A DNA stretch of 64,000 bases, from the NCBI GenBank assembly GCA_964388485.1, contig CAYMAS010000003.1, positions 62,001-126,000 of the forward strand, in the 5' to 3' direction. Positions 8,228 to 17,181 of the stretch are shown piece after piece. The translations under genes and the position numbers were made by a program. How positions within the stretch are numbered: position 1 is the first letter of the stretch; every line of letters starts with the position of its first letter. This DNA comes from JBCDKH01 sp964388485 (lineage in GTDB: Bacteria; Planctomycetota; Phycisphaerae; Tepidisphaerales; Tepidisphaeraceae). Below the pieces are notes generated by a model. It saw nothing but the letters and a program-made list of their open reading frames with translations, did not search any database and had not been told where the DNA came from.

Positions 8228-9169
8228 GTGAGCAGCGAGATCCAGACTTCCTCCAGGAACGCATCGACTTCGACCTCGGGTAGTCTGCTCGGCAGCATCG
8301 ACCTGTCAACGCCGCGGGTGTTGGGCGCGATACTCGTCTCGGTCGCGGTCTTCTCCCTCGCCGCGAGCCTCATTGGCTTTCCGTCGGGTGGGCCGTACGA
8401 CGCGCTGATGCTTCACCAGCCGATTGGAGCGGCGGTGGTGTTGCTGGCGCTCGTGATGCTCTTGCCAACAGTGGCGGTGGGGACCTGGCTGGCCGGACGG
8501 GTGCGGTACGACGCTGGCTGGGCGGCGGCGTTGACGGGCTTGCTCCTGTGGCGGCATCGCGGTGGGAGCGTGGAGCTGACGCTCGATGGTGCGTCGCAGG
8601 GCATCTTTTTGCTGATGGCGTTGGAGTTGCTGATCCTCGCGGCAGGTGCGGCGGCGTTATGGACGTTGCTGCACGTCAGCCGAGAGCGGGGGGCGACGGT
8701 GCCGGTGCTGCGGCGGTGGTTGGAGCTGCCCGACAGCAAAGTGCGGGAGATCGACCGTCCGCGGAAGGGCGAGACGAACGGCGAGCGGCTGTTGCACCTC
8801 GCGACCAGTGCCGGCACGTGCGGGCTCGTCGTGTGGCTCTTTTGCCAGAATCAGGATCCGGTGCAGACGACGGTCGGCGTGTTGCTGGGTGGCTGGCTCG
8901 GAGCGTTGGCAGCGCACGCGGTGATTCCGGTGCGGCCGGCCTATTGGTCGATGGCCGGACCGGTGGTGGCGGGACTGCTCGGCTACCTCGCCGCCTTCCT
9001 GACGACGCCGGACCTGCGGCTGGAGCTGGGCCAGGCGGGAGGACTGTTGGAGAACCTGGCCTACCCGTTGCCGCTGGAGTGGATCGGCGGTGCGGTGCCG
9101 GCGGCGTTGTACGGGTACGTCCGGTCGCGGACGAAGCAGGCAGAGGCGGTCGAGGCGCAGCAAGGTTGA
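8228..9169 (+). CDS. Hypothetical multi-pass membrane protein
   Basis: About 313 residues if the GTG at 8228 is the start; the upstream open frame is antisense to priA and was not used. At least six hydrophobic segments are visible (for example LGAILVSVAVFSLAASLIGF, a segment near AVVLLALVMLLPTVAVG, and paired ones at GLVVWLFCQ and GPVVAGLLGYLAAFL). A soluble loop HVSRERGATVPVLRRWLELP lies in the middle. It has no signature I recognise. It converges on trpA (11 bp gap). An inner-membrane protein of unknown function; the start is uncertain. Confidence 0.7.
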   Translation: MSSEIQTSSRNASTSTSGSLLGSIDLSTPRVLGAILVSVAVFSLAASLIGFPSGGPYDALMLHQPIGAAVVLLALVMLLPTVAVGTWLAGRVRYDAGWAAALTGLLLWRHRGGSVELTLDGASQGIFLLMALELLILAAGAAALWTLLHVSRERGATVPVLRRWLELPDSKVREIDRPRKGETNGERLLHLATSAGTCGLVVWLFCQNQDPVQTTVGVLLGGWLGALAAHAVIPVRPAYWSMAGPVVAGLLGYLAAFLTTPDLRLELGQAGGLLENLAYPLPLEWIGGAVPAALYGYVRSRTKQAEAVEAQQG

Positions 9170-9180
9170 ACGACTTGGCG

Positions 9181-9966
9181 CTACTCGAGGAGCGACGTCG
9201 TTAAGTCGGTGCAAGCGCGAACGACGGCATCGGCGCCATCAGCCCGCGCGGCTTGGGCGACCTTGACAAAGGCGCTGCCGACGATCGCACCGTCGGCAAC
9301 GCCGTGGAGCGACTCGACGTGTTCGCGGCGAGAGATGCCGAAGCCGACGCAGACGGGCAGGTCGGTGCGGTCCTTCATGTCACGTACGCCGTCGGCCAGT
9401 TCAGGCGGCAGGCGGTCACGTTCACCAGTGATGCCGGCGACGCTCAGGTAGTAGATGAACCCGCCGCCGAGTCGGCCGATGCGGTCGCGTCGTGCCGCCG
9501 GTGTCGTCGGGGCAACGAGGAGGACCGGGGCGATGCCCTTGCTCGTTGCGCTTTGACATAAGACTTGAGCTTCGGGCTCCGGCAGGTCGGGACACAGGAC
9601 GCCGCGGTAGCCGAGAGCGACGAGCCGGTCGAGAAACGCGTCGATACCCTGACGGCGAACGAGGCTGTAGCTGACCATCGTCAGCCGCGGCGGGCCGTTG
9701 TTGCCCTTGCCCGCCTCCAAGGCGTCGCCGACCGTGATGCCGTTCTGCAGCGTCTCGTGATACGCCGCCTGGATGGTCGGCCCGTCGGCGATCGGGTCGC
9801 TGAATGGCACGCCGACTTCCAAGGCTGACGCCCCTGCTTCGGCCAGACCGTCCAGCACCCGCCGCGTTACATCGAGCGACACGAAGCCTGCCGGGTAGAA
9901 CGGCACCAAATGCACCGGCCCGGTGGCTCGGGCACGTAACGCGTCTTCGAGTTCCATTGCGGCCAT
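9181..9966 (-). CDS. trpA: Tryptophan synthase alpha chain
   Basis: About 261 residues from the ATG at 9966 (a TTG two codons earlier and an ATG at 9957 are alternatives). The catalytic segment LEVGVPFSDPIADGPTIQ contains the acid Glu and Asp, followed by GVLCPDLPEPEA and the phosphate-binding end VCVGFGISRREH / ADGAIVGSAFVK. It cleaves indole-3-glycerol phosphate to indole and glyceraldehyde-3-phosphate and hands indole to TrpB. No trpB or other trp gene is adjacent, so the pathway is dispersed. Confidence 0.94.
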   Translation of the reverse strand: MAAMELEDALRARATGPVHLVPFYPAGFVSLDVTRRVLDGLAEAGASALEVGVPFSDPIADGPTIQAAYHETLQNGITVGDALEAGKGNNGPPRLTMVSYSLVRRQGIDAFLDRLVALGYRGVLCPDLPEPEAQVLCQSATSKGIAPVLLVAPTTPAARRDRIGRLGGGFIYYLSVAGITGERDRLPPELADGVRDMKDRTDLPVCVGFGISRREHVESLHGVADGAIVGSAFVKVAQAARADGADAVVRACTDLTTSLLE

Positions 9967-9984
9967 GAGCAAGTCGTAGGACGC

Positions 9985-10500
9985 TCAAGGTGCTTCGAGC
10001 AGCAGAAACAGCACGTTGTCTTTGAACTCCGGGGAGCGCGTGATGCCCAGGTGGTCCTGGAACAGGAACATGACGGCCGTCCAGTCGATCGGGCTGACGA
10101 GCGTCGTCTCCGTCCGCTGCGTCTGCGGCCGGCTCAGACGCTCGTCCATGAGGGCACTGCTGCGGAGCATGTATCGAGCGACCATCCCAACCATCAAGTG
10201 CGCGAGGATGTCGAGCTTGATCTCCTCCACCGCCGGCACGTTGTCGCTGCCGTATTTCTCGACGAGTTTGTCTTACGTGTAGAAGCGTGTGTCTTCCAGC
10301 CGCTTGCAAAGCAACGCCGCCGACTCGCTGTTGTCACGACGCCAGTCGTCAGCGAACTGGAAGCAGGTGAACTGATCGTCTGCATAGGAGATATCGGCGT
10401 CGGCGGAGCTTTGGAGCAGCCTGCGATGAGACACAGACGCCAACAGCAAGCAGACGACGCATCGCGCGGACGGTACCAGAAGCAGGCGTGACGACCGCAT
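9985..10500 (-). pseudogene. Small secreted protein gene interrupted by an in-frame TAA
   Basis: Reading from the ATG at 10500 gives a signal-peptide-like start (MRSSRLLLVPSARCVVCLLL) and a soluble part ending in EDTRFYT at a TAA (10273-10275). The same frame then continues without another stop for about 95 codons (DKLVEKYGSDNVPAVEEIKL onward) to 9985. The second half starts only with a weak internal GTG at 10239. The simplest reading is one protein of ~171 residues broken by a nonsense change; a sequencing error or readthrough is possible. The family is not recognised. It is divergent from the aminotransferase, 15 bp away. Confidence 0.6.
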
Positions 10501-10515
10501 GACTATCTTCTGGTC

Positions 10516-11709
10516 ATGGCCCTTCCGAAGTTGTCCCAGCGTGTCGATCGCGTCGCTCCGTCCATCACGATGGCCGTCACGAGCAAGGCCAAACTGCTCA
10601 AGCAGCAGGGCGTCGATGTGGTCAGCTTCGGTGCGGGCGAGCCGGATTTCGACACGCCGGACTTCCTCAAGGAGCTCGCCAAGACGGCACTCGACGAAGG
10701 CAAGACGAAGTACACGCCGCCCACCGGGATGCCGGGGCTGCGGGAGGCGATCGTGACGAAGTTCGAGCGTGACAACGGGCTGACGTTTTCGCCGGAGCAG
10801 ATCTGCATCGGGCCCGGTGGCAAGGGCGTCCTGTACTTTGCCATGCTCGCGTTGCTGGATGATGGTGACGAGGTGTTGATCCCGTCGCCTTACTGGGTGA
10901 GCTATCCCGAGCAGGCCAAGCTTTGCGGCGGCGTGCCGATGATTGTGCGGGGTGACCCGGCGCGCGACTTCAAGCTCACGCCCGAGCAACTCGACGAGGC
11001 CGTCACGCCGAAGACGAAGCTCTTTATCTTCAATTCTCCTAGCAATCCGGCTGGCAATTGTTACGACCCGGCGGAGCTTCAGGCGCTAGCCGACGTGCTG
11101 GCGAAGCACGAGCACGTGACGATCTTGAGCGACGAGATCTACGAGAAGCTCCTCTACGACGGCCAGAAGACGGGGAGCCTTGCCGCACTGAATCCGGCGA
11201 TCGCGGACCGGACGATCACCTTCAACTGCCACTCCAAGAGCTTCGCCATGACTGGCTGGCGCCTCGGCTACTGCGGCGGACCAGCCCATGTCATCAAGGC
11301 GATGAACAAGCTGCAAGGCCAGATCAACAGCCACGTCACGAGCTTCGCCCAACCCTCCGCCATCGCGGCGTTGAACGACGACCGCGCCGCCGAAGCTGTC
11401 GAGTCGATGCGGGTCGAGTTTGAAAAGCGAGGCCGGCACATGCACGAACGGCTCGTCGCGATGCCGAACGTCCAATGCCTCCGGCCACGTGGTGCGTTCT
11501 ACTGCTTCCCTGATGTCTCCGCCCACTTCGCCCGTCTCTTCGTCGATGACGCGGTCGGCTTCGCCAGCAAGCTGCTGGACGACAAACACGTCGCAGTGGT
11601 GCCGGGCAACGACAGCGGTTTCGACACGCACGTCCGGCTGAGCTTCGCGACGAGCATGGAGCAGATCGACAAGGGCCTTGATCGCTTGGGCGAGTTCCTG
11701 GCGGACTAG
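10516..11709 (+). CDS. Pyridoxal phosphate-dependent aminotransferase, aspartate type (class I/II)
   Basis: 397 residues, typical for the AspC/AspB Igamma group. VVSFGAGEPDFDTPDFL near residue 35 and YTPPTGMPGLREAI are family signatures; NSPSNPAGNCYDP carries the substrate-carboxylate region, LSDEIYEKLLYDG the cofactor Asp/Tyr, and CHSKSFAMTGWRLGY the Schiff-base lysine. It probably interconverts aspartate and oxaloacetate with 2-oxoglutarate/glutamate; prephenate as an extra substrate cannot be excluded. The start ATG follows a short gap after the divergent gene. Confidence 0.9.
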   Translation: MALPKLSQRVDRVAPSITMAVTSKAKLLKQQGVDVVSFGAGEPDFDTPDFLKELAKTALDEGKTKYTPPTGMPGLREAIVTKFERDNGLTFSPEQICIGPGGKGVLYFAMLALLDDGDEVLIPSPYWVSYPEQAKLCGGVPMIVRGDPARDFKLTPEQLDEAVTPKTKLFIFNSPSNPAGNCYDPAELQALADVLAKHEHVTILSDEIYEKLLYDGQKTGSLAALNPAIADRTITFNCHSKSFAMTGWRLGYCGGPAHVIKAMNKLQGQINSHVTSFAQPSAIAALNDDRAAEAVESMRVEFEKRGRHMHERLVAMPNVQCLRPRGAFYCFPDVSAHFARLFVDDAVGFASKLLDDKHVAVVPGNDSGFDTHVRLSFATSMEQIDKGLDRLGEFLAD

Positions 11710-11718
11710 TGGCCAGCA

Positions 11719-12111
11719 TCAAGCTGGTGGCAGTGCTCGCCGCAGCGCCACCCGACGCGGGTGATTCATCTGAAACAGCTTCGCCGTGGCCCGGCCGGTC
11801 GCGGTCTTGCCGACGATGAGGCCGTCCGCCGCTTCAAAGTGCTGATCCCAATCCTCCAGCCGCGGGTGAAAGAGGAGCGTCACTCGATCTGTTTGCGGGT
11901 CATAGGCCGACAGGTTGGGCCCCTTCGCCAAGTTGCACCGGTCGCATGCGAGCGCCAGATTCGCCGCGTCATCCGTGCCGTCGTGCTGCTTGGCCCGGAT
12001 GTGCTCGACGTGCGGCGGGACGCCCAGCACGCCGGCCGGCAACTGGCAGTATTCGCACAAGCCACCCGCGCGCCGCACCACCAAGCGACGCGTCTCCTCA
12101 TCTACCGCCAT
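11719..12111 (-). CDS. HNH endonuclease domain protein
   Basis: 130 residues. The HNH nuclease fold is visible: zinc knuckle CEYC (near residue 19), then HVEHIRAKQHDGTDDAANLA with the catalytic His and Asn positions, and CDRCNLAKG as the second knuckle. The C-terminal part (LFHPRLEDWDQHFE) is seen in this small HNH group. It follows a 92-residue gene by 2 bp, so the two form a tight unit. The role may be defence, mobile-element or DNA processing; not determinable from sequence. Confidence 0.88.
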   Translation of the reverse strand: MAVDEETRRLVVRRAGGLCEYCQLPAGVLGVPPHVEHIRAKQHDGTDDAANLALACDRCNLAKGPNLSAYDPQTDRVTLLFHPRLEDWDQHFEAADGLIVGKTATGRATAKLFQMNHPRRVALRRALPPA

Positions 12112-12113
12112 GC

Positions 12114-12392
12114 TCAGCCTCCATTCGGTGAAAGCCGCTGTGCCTTGAGCTTGATGAGAGCAATGAGGTCCAACGCGTCCACCAGGCCCTCGTACTCCCG
12201 CCGCTCATCCGTGCCAAGCGCGCCGTCCTGAGCCCGCTGCCGAAGCACTTCGAGACGCCGGATCGTGTCGTTTGGCACGCGGAACGTCATCAGCCTCGAC
12301 GCCGTCTCCGGCGTCAGGAGGTCGTCGAGGACCGGGTTGACGAGTGTGTCGAATGCCTCTGATGTCATAAGCGCAGCCTTTGCCGTCAGCAT
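12114..12392 (-). CDS. Small protein in a cassette with the HNH nuclease
   Basis: 92 residues (or 84 from the second Met at 12368, MTSEAFDTLV). Helical and charged; core TFRVPNDTIRRLEVLRQRAQ and a KLKAQRLSPNGG tail; no DNA-binding motif I can name. It is the first gene of a two-gene unit with the HNH nuclease (2 bp gap). That layout would suit an antitoxin or immunity partner, but this is inference from spacing only. It is divergent from the acyl-CoA synthetase gene. Confidence 0.7.
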   Translation of the reverse strand: MLTAKAALMTSEAFDTLVNPVLDDLLTPETASRLMTFRVPNDTIRRLEVLRQRAQDGALGTDERREYEGLVDALDLIALIKLKAQRLSPNGG

Positions 12393-12448
12393 GATACTCG
12401 AAACGTCCGCCCGTGACGCGAAGGCCTCAACCCCGCTACCTTGTCACC

Positions 12449-13963
12449 ATGCTCCTTAGACCGCTTCTCGATAATGCGGCCAATCGTCCCGATCGGCCGG
12501 CCGTAACCGACGACCGCGGCAGCGTCACCTGGGCGGAACTCCTCAAGAAGTGCAAACGCCTCGCCAAGCTCATCCGCTCCAAGACCAAGCACGACAAAGT
12601 CGCCATCCTCCTGCCGGCGGGTGGTGGGTTCGTCACGAGCTTCTACGCGACGCTGCTCGCGGGTAAGACCGCGGTGCCGATCAACTTCCTGCTCGGCGAG
12701 AAGGAGGCGGGCCACGTCCTCGAGGACTCAGGCTGCGACCTCGTGCTCACCGTCGGCATCATGCTCGAGAAGCTCGACGCCGGTAAAGCCATCGCCAAGG
12801 CGGGGGAGCGAGGCGAGGTCGAAGTCGTCGACCTGCTGACGCTCAAGCCGAACCTCAGCAGCATCCTCGCCCAGCTATGGCCGCTGCCGTCACCCGAGCA
12901 CGGGCCCGATGAAGTCGCCGCCTTGCTCTACACCAGCGGCACCAGTGGCCTGCCCAAAGGCGTCCCGTTGACCCACAACAACCTCGACAGCGATGCCAAA
13001 GCCTGCATCGTCCACGCCCGCCTTGACCGCGAAGGCGACAAGCACGTCTTCCTCGGCATCGTCCCGCTTTTCCACTCGACCGGCCTGCTCGCGACCATGA
13101 TCGCGCCCGTCGAGCTCGGTGCCCACACGGCCTACACCGCACGCTTCAGTCCGCAGCAGACGATCAAGAAGATTCGCGAGCACGACGTGACCGTCATGGT
13201 CGCCGTGCCGAGCATGTACGCCGCCATCGCCCGACTCAAAGACGCGGGTCCGGCCGACTTCGCCAACATGTACGTCGCCATGAGCGGTGGCGAGCCGTTG
13301 CCCGAGAAGATCCGAGAAGCGTTCCGCCGCAAGTTCGACGCCGACCTTATGGAGGGTTACGGCCTGACCGAAACGTGCGGGCCGATCTGCGTAAACATGC
13401 CGCACATCCACAAGCCGGGCAGCGTCGGCAGGCTCATCCCCGAGGCTGAGGTTCGCATCGCCGACGAAAACGACGGGCCGCTCGCTCCTGGAGACACCGG
13501 CGAAATCCAGATCAAGGGCCCAATGGTCTTCAACGAGTACCGAGGCCTGCCCGACGAAACCGCTAAAGCCAAAACTGGCGACGGCTACTTCCGCAGCGGC
13601 GACTTGGGACACCTCGACGACGACGGCTACCTCTGGATCACCGGCCGTAAGAAGGACATGATCATCGTCGGCGGCGAGAACGTCTACCCGCGCGAGATCG
13701 AAGAACTCCTTGGCCGCATGCCCGGCGTCGCAGAGGTCAGCGTCATCGGCAAACCCGACGCCTCCCGTGGCGAAGCCGTCGTCGCCTTCGTCATTACCGA
13801 AGAAGACGTCCGACTCGACGCCCAAGCCGTCAAGGACTTCTGCCGCGAAAACGATCTGGCAAGCGTCAAGACTCCCAAGGAAGTCCGCTTCGTCGACGAG
13901 CTGCCACGCTCGCCCACCGGCAAGGTCCTCAAGCGGCAACTCCGCGACCAACTCACGCCGTAG
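12449..13963 (+). CDS. AMP-dependent acyl-CoA synthetase/ligase
   Basis: About 504 residues from the ATG at 12449. Adenylation motifs: ALLYTSGTSGLPKGVPLTHN (P-loop), GYGLTETCGP, the hinge region YLWITGRKKDMIIVGGENVY and the C-terminal catalytic lysine SPTGKVLKRQLR. The enzyme activates a carboxylic acid with ATP and transfers it to CoA or another thiol; fatty acids are the usual substrate for this subgroup. No beta-oxidation or polyketide genes are adjacent, so the substrate remains open. Cytoplasmic or peripheral to the membrane. Confidence 0.9.
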   Translation: MLLRPLLDNAANRPDRPAVTDDRGSVTWAELLKKCKRLAKLIRSKTKHDKVAILLPAGGGFVTSFYATLLAGKTAVPINFLLGEKEAGHVLEDSGCDLVLTVGIMLEKLDAGKAIAKAGERGEVEVVDLLTLKPNLSSILAQLWPLPSPEHGPDEVAALLYTSGTSGLPKGVPLTHNNLDSDAKACIVHARLDREGDKHVFLGIVPLFHSTGLLATMIAPVELGAHTAYTARFSPQQTIKKIREHDVTVMVAVPSMYAAIARLKDAGPADFANMYVAMSGGEPLPEKIREAFRRKFDADLMEGYGLTETCGPICVNMPHIHKPGSVGRLIPEAEVRIADENDGPLAPGDTGEIQIKGPMVFNEYRGLPDETAKAKTGDGYFRSGDLGHLDDDGYLWITGRKKDMIIVGGENVYPREIEELLGRMPGVAEVSVIGKPDASRGEAVVAFVITEEDVRLDAQAVKDFCRENDLASVKTPKEVRFVDELPRSPTGKVLKRQLRDQLTP

Positions 13964-14009
13964 GTCTTGCACCTCCACCCACGGCCTTGCACTTGCGAGG
14001 CGCAACGGG

Positions 14010-14954
14010 ATGATCGGCTGCATGAGCCCTGACGAATCCGCCTCGGTTCCCGCGACCGAACGGTTCAGCGTGGTCGAGACCGATCACTTCTGCGACTGCG
14101 GGTACAACCTCCACAACCAGCGGACCGAACGCGACGCGCGGCTCGGCTTTGCCATCGTCCGCTGCCCCGAGTGCGGCAAGTTCCACCCGGCCAATCACGC
14201 CTCGACCGCCAACCGCGTCTGGCTCAAACGACTGGCGGCGGTGCTGTTGCTCGTTTGGGTTCTGACGCTCTTGTTCTTCTACGTCGCCCTCGGCTTCGCC
14301 GCCTTCGGCACCGTGGCCGGCTACATCGACCTGCACACGCAGTGGGCAATGACCGATCCCGAAACCGGTCGGCTGCTGCTCCAGGAGAACGAATGGGACA
14401 GCGACGCTCAGCAGTCGATCTGGACCTACCGCTACGCCGACACGAACGAGATCGTCCCGCCGCCAAGCGCCGGCAGCGGCGTGTCGGAGTTCCCCAACGG
14501 GCGTCGCGACTACCCGACGGAGCGTCAAGCCGTCTGGAATCTGCCGGATGGGTATGACGGGCCCTACGGGTGGAATCGCACCAACACGAGCTGGCACGTG
14601 ACGGCTCACTTCGTCGGATGGTCCGCCCTCGCCGGCCTGATCGTCGGCACCTTGCAGGCGGCAGTGCTGTGGCACCTCGGATGGTCGCGAAAGCTTCTGC
14701 CGCCGATCGCCCTCGGCCTGTTGACCTCCGCCTTCGTCCTCATGCTCGGTTACTACGGCGGCTACGACCACGCGATGGAAGTCGCCTTCTGGGGCATCGT
14801 CGTCGTCATCGGCTCGCTCCTCGTCGGCTGGATCATCGGGCTCGTCGTCGGCCGACCCATCGCACGCTTCCTCGTCCAGATCCTCGTCCCGCCCAAGCCC
14901 CGACAAACGCTCGCCCACCTCTGGCACGCCGACGGCAAGACGCTCGCCGCGTAG
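14010..14954 (+). CDS. Zinc-ribbon membrane protein of unknown function
   Basis: About 314 residues from the ATG at 14010 (a second ATG at 14022 is possible). The N-terminus has a two-knuckle zinc ribbon: CDCGYNL and CPECGKF, about 25 residues apart. It is followed by a membrane segment (AAVLLLVWVLTLLFFYVALG), an exported loop rich in Trp/Tyr, and three more hydrophobic segments. A proline-containing LVPPKPRQTLAHLW tail closes it. This layout is common among planctomycetal hypothetical proteins. It is followed by pepA with a 9 bp gap. Confidence 0.75.
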   Translation: MIGCMSPDESASVPATERFSVVETDHFCDCGYNLHNQRTERDARLGFAIVRCPECGKFHPANHASTANRVWLKRLAAVLLLVWVLTLLFFYVALGFAAFGTVAGYIDLHTQWAMTDPETGRLLLQENEWDSDAQQSIWTYRYADTNEIVPPPSAGSGVSEFPNGRRDYPTERQAVWNLPDGYDGPYGWNRTNTSWHVTAHFVGWSALAGLIVGTLQAAVLWHLGWSRKLLPPIALGLLTSAFVLMLGYYGGYDHAMEVAFWGIVVVIGSLLVGWIIGLVVGRPIARFLVQILVPPKPRQTLAHLWHADGKTLAA

Positions 14955-14963
14955 GCTGCCCCC

Positions 14964-16490
14964 ATGCCAGCGACCAGCACGACCGTCTCCGCCAACGCCG
15001 CCACGAAGCTCCCGAAGAACGCCGCCGTCTTCCTGCCCGTTGCTGTTGACGGCAAGACCGTCAGCCTCGACGGCGACCTCGACCTGCTCGACGACGACCT
15101 TCGCGACGCGGCTCAGCGGCTCGTCGACGAAGGTCTCGCCGGCGGCAAGGCGACGCAGCACGCGGCCGACGTCGTCGACGGCACGCGGCTCATCCTCGTC
15201 GGCACCGGCAAGAAGCCCGGCGAGCTGACGAAGCCTCGCGACATCCTCCGCTACGCCGGGCAGGTCGCGCGATTGGCCAAGGCACACGAAGCGACGAAGG
15301 TCGCCGTCGTTCCGCCGACCGGTGCGTCGGCCGAACTGCTGACGAGCGGCTTCGTCCTGGCCAGCTTCGACTTCCGCGAGCATAAAGGCACCGCCACGAA
15401 GGACGATGCGTCGAGAGACGTCAAGCTCACCGTGCTCGGCGGGGACAAGAAGCTCGTCCAGCGTGGGCTCGACCTCGCGCTCGCCCAGAATTACGCCCGC
15501 ACCGTTGCCACCCGTCCCGGCAACGACATCAACCCGCCGTCGCTCGCCAAGGAGGCCCAGAAGATGGCGAAGGAGTTGGCCCTGTCGTTCCGCGTGCTCG
15601 ACCACAAGGAGGCCGACAAGCTCGGCATGGGGGGACTCGTCGGCGTTGGCCAAGGCAGCGATTCACCGCCGAAGATGATCGTCCTCGGCCACAATTACGA
15701 GGTCGCCGTCAGCGGCAAGAAGAAGGCCAAGAAGCTCCAGAAACAGCCGCTGCTCGCCATCGGCAAAGCCATCACCTTCGACACCGGCGGCATCAGCATC
15801 AAGCCGTCGGCGGGCATGGAGTCGATGGTCTTCGACAAGTGCGGCGGCATGGCCGTCCTCGGCTTTATGGCCGCCTGTGCCATGACGAACCTCGACCGCC
15901 CCGTCGTCGGCATCCTCGCCGCCGCCGAAAACATGCCCAGCGGCACGGCCTACCGACCCGGCGACATCCTCAAGATGCACAACGGCGTCACGGTCGAAGT
16001 CACCAACACCGACGCCGAAGGCCGGCTCGTCCTGGCCGACGCGCTCAGCTGGGGCATCGAGACGTACCAACCCGCCGCCTGTGTGGATCTGGCGACACTC
16101 ACCGGTGCCGCCGTCGTCGCGCTCGGCACGAGTCGGGCCGGGGCCTGGAGCAACGATGACACACTTTTCGAAGTACTCGACGACGCGAGCGCGTCCTGCG
16201 GCGAGATGATCTGGCGGATGCCGCTCGGCGACGAGTATCGCCAAGCCCTCAAGAGCAACGCCGCCGACCTCGTCAACAGCCCCGGCCGGTGGGGCGGCTG
16301 CGACACCGCCGCCGAGTTCCTCCACCACTTCGTCCCCGGCAACGTCGCCGGCACCAGCGAGATCCCGTGGTGCCACCTCGACATCGCCCCGACCGCCGAC
16401 ACCGAGAAGGACGATGCCCCCTTCGCCATAGGCGCCACTGGCTTCGGCGTCCGCACGCTCGTCGCTTGGGCAGAACGCTTCGGGAGATAA
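14964..16490 (+). CDS. pepA: Leucyl aminopeptidase (M17)
   Basis: 508 residues, standard length. The N-terminal macro-like domain is diverged, while the catalytic C-terminal domain is clear: AITFDTGGISIKPSAGM with the metal-binding Lys/Asp, FDKCGGMAVLG, and the signature NTDAEGRLVLADAL with Asp and Glu ligands. DLATLTGAAVVALG follows as expected. It releases N-terminal amino acids from peptides in the cytoplasm using two divalent metals. Confidence 0.95.
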   Translation: MPATSTTVSANAATKLPKNAAVFLPVAVDGKTVSLDGDLDLLDDDLRDAAQRLVDEGLAGGKATQHAADVVDGTRLILVGTGKKPGELTKPRDILRYAGQVARLAKAHEATKVAVVPPTGASAELLTSGFVLASFDFREHKGTATKDDASRDVKLTVLGGDKKLVQRGLDLALAQNYARTVATRPGNDINPPSLAKEAQKMAKELALSFRVLDHKEADKLGMGGLVGVGQGSDSPPKMIVLGHNYEVAVSGKKKAKKLQKQPLLAIGKAITFDTGGISIKPSAGMESMVFDKCGGMAVLGFMAACAMTNLDRPVVGILAAAENMPSGTAYRPGDILKMHNGVTVEVTNTDAEGRLVLADALSWGIETYQPAACVDLATLTGAAVVALGTSRAGAWSNDDTLFEVLDDASASCGEMIWRMPLGDEYRQALKSNAADLVNSPGRWGGCDTAAEFLHHFVPGNVAGTSEIPWCHLDIAPTADTEKDDAPFAIGATGFGVRTLVAWAERFGR

Positions 16491-16516
16491 GCCGCCTCGT
16501 CATCGAGCTTAACCCT

Positions 16517-16667
16517 TGAGCCGCGGACCCACGGTCCGCCGGTCTGACGAGTTCCATCGTCACCACCGGTTCTTCGCCTTCTGCAAAGGAAGCCCCGCAG
16601 CGGAAGCCCATCCCCCCTGCAGCAACCAACCCCGTCAGACCTGCGGACCGCGGGTCCGCGGCTCGCA
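16517..16667. repeat. Paired inverted repeat, GAGCCGCGGACC family (copy 1)
   Basis: Inverted arms at about 16517-16550 and 16633-16667, each about 32 bases and matching at roughly nine of ten positions, with a GCGGACC/GGTCCGC palindrome inside. About 80 bases separate them. The element sits between pepA and the DUF1844 gene. A second copy is at 47046-47214. Confidence 0.85.
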
Positions 16668-16702
16668 GACACCACAACGAACGCCGCGCGTAGGATCGCC
16701 TC

Positions 16703-17143
16703 ATGAGCGACTCCTTCGACCTCGGCAACCTCAGCATCGACAGCGACTGGAAGGCCCAGGCCCGCGAGGAGAAGAAACGCCTCGCCGCCGAAGCCGCCGC
16801 CCGGCAGGAGGCGGCCAAGCCCAAGGAAACCCCCGCCGCCTCACCCGCCGCCTCGTCCACGCCCGCCGCCCGCCAGACGAGCGAGGCCGACGAGGTCGAC
16901 TTTACGAGCCTGGTCAAGAGCATCGGCGACCAGACGCTGATCTACCTCGGCATCGTCCCCGTCGGCGAAGGCGGCCGCGGCATCCTCGACCTCGACGCCG
17001 CCAAGAAGCAAATCGACCTCCTGGGCGTCCTGGAGGCCAAAACCACCGGCAACCTCGACGCCGCCGAGAAGTCCGCCCTCGACCTGGCCCTCTACGAGAG
17101 CCGGAGCCGGTTCAGCAGCGTGGCGAGCCGGTACATCATATGA
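16703..17143 (+). CDS. DUF1844 family protein
   Basis: 146 residues. The N-terminal ~65 residues are low-complexity and rich in Ala, Lys and Glu (EEKKRLAAEAAARQEAAK), and probably disordered. The C-terminal ~80 residues match the DUF1844 pattern: DFTSLVKSIGDQTLIYLGIV, then AAKKQIDLLGVLEAKTTGNL. This small all-alpha domain is common in planctomycetes and other lineages and has no established function. No partner is evident. Confidence 0.85.
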   Translation: MSDSFDLGNLSIDSDWKAQAREEKKRLAAEAAARQEAAKPKETPAASPAASSTPAARQTSEADEVDFTSLVKSIGDQTLIYLGIVPVGEGGRGILDLDAAKKQIDLLGVLEAKTTGNLDAAEKSALDLALYESRSRFSSVASRYII

Positions 17144-17181
17144 TCAAAACAGTAAGGAGAATCGCGACTACTTCAACCCCG

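Noticed and set aside
12890..15653. Long minus-strand frames opposite the acyl-CoA synthetase, the zinc-ribbon protein and pepA
   Set aside because: These frames lie opposite well-supported genes and show no motifs.
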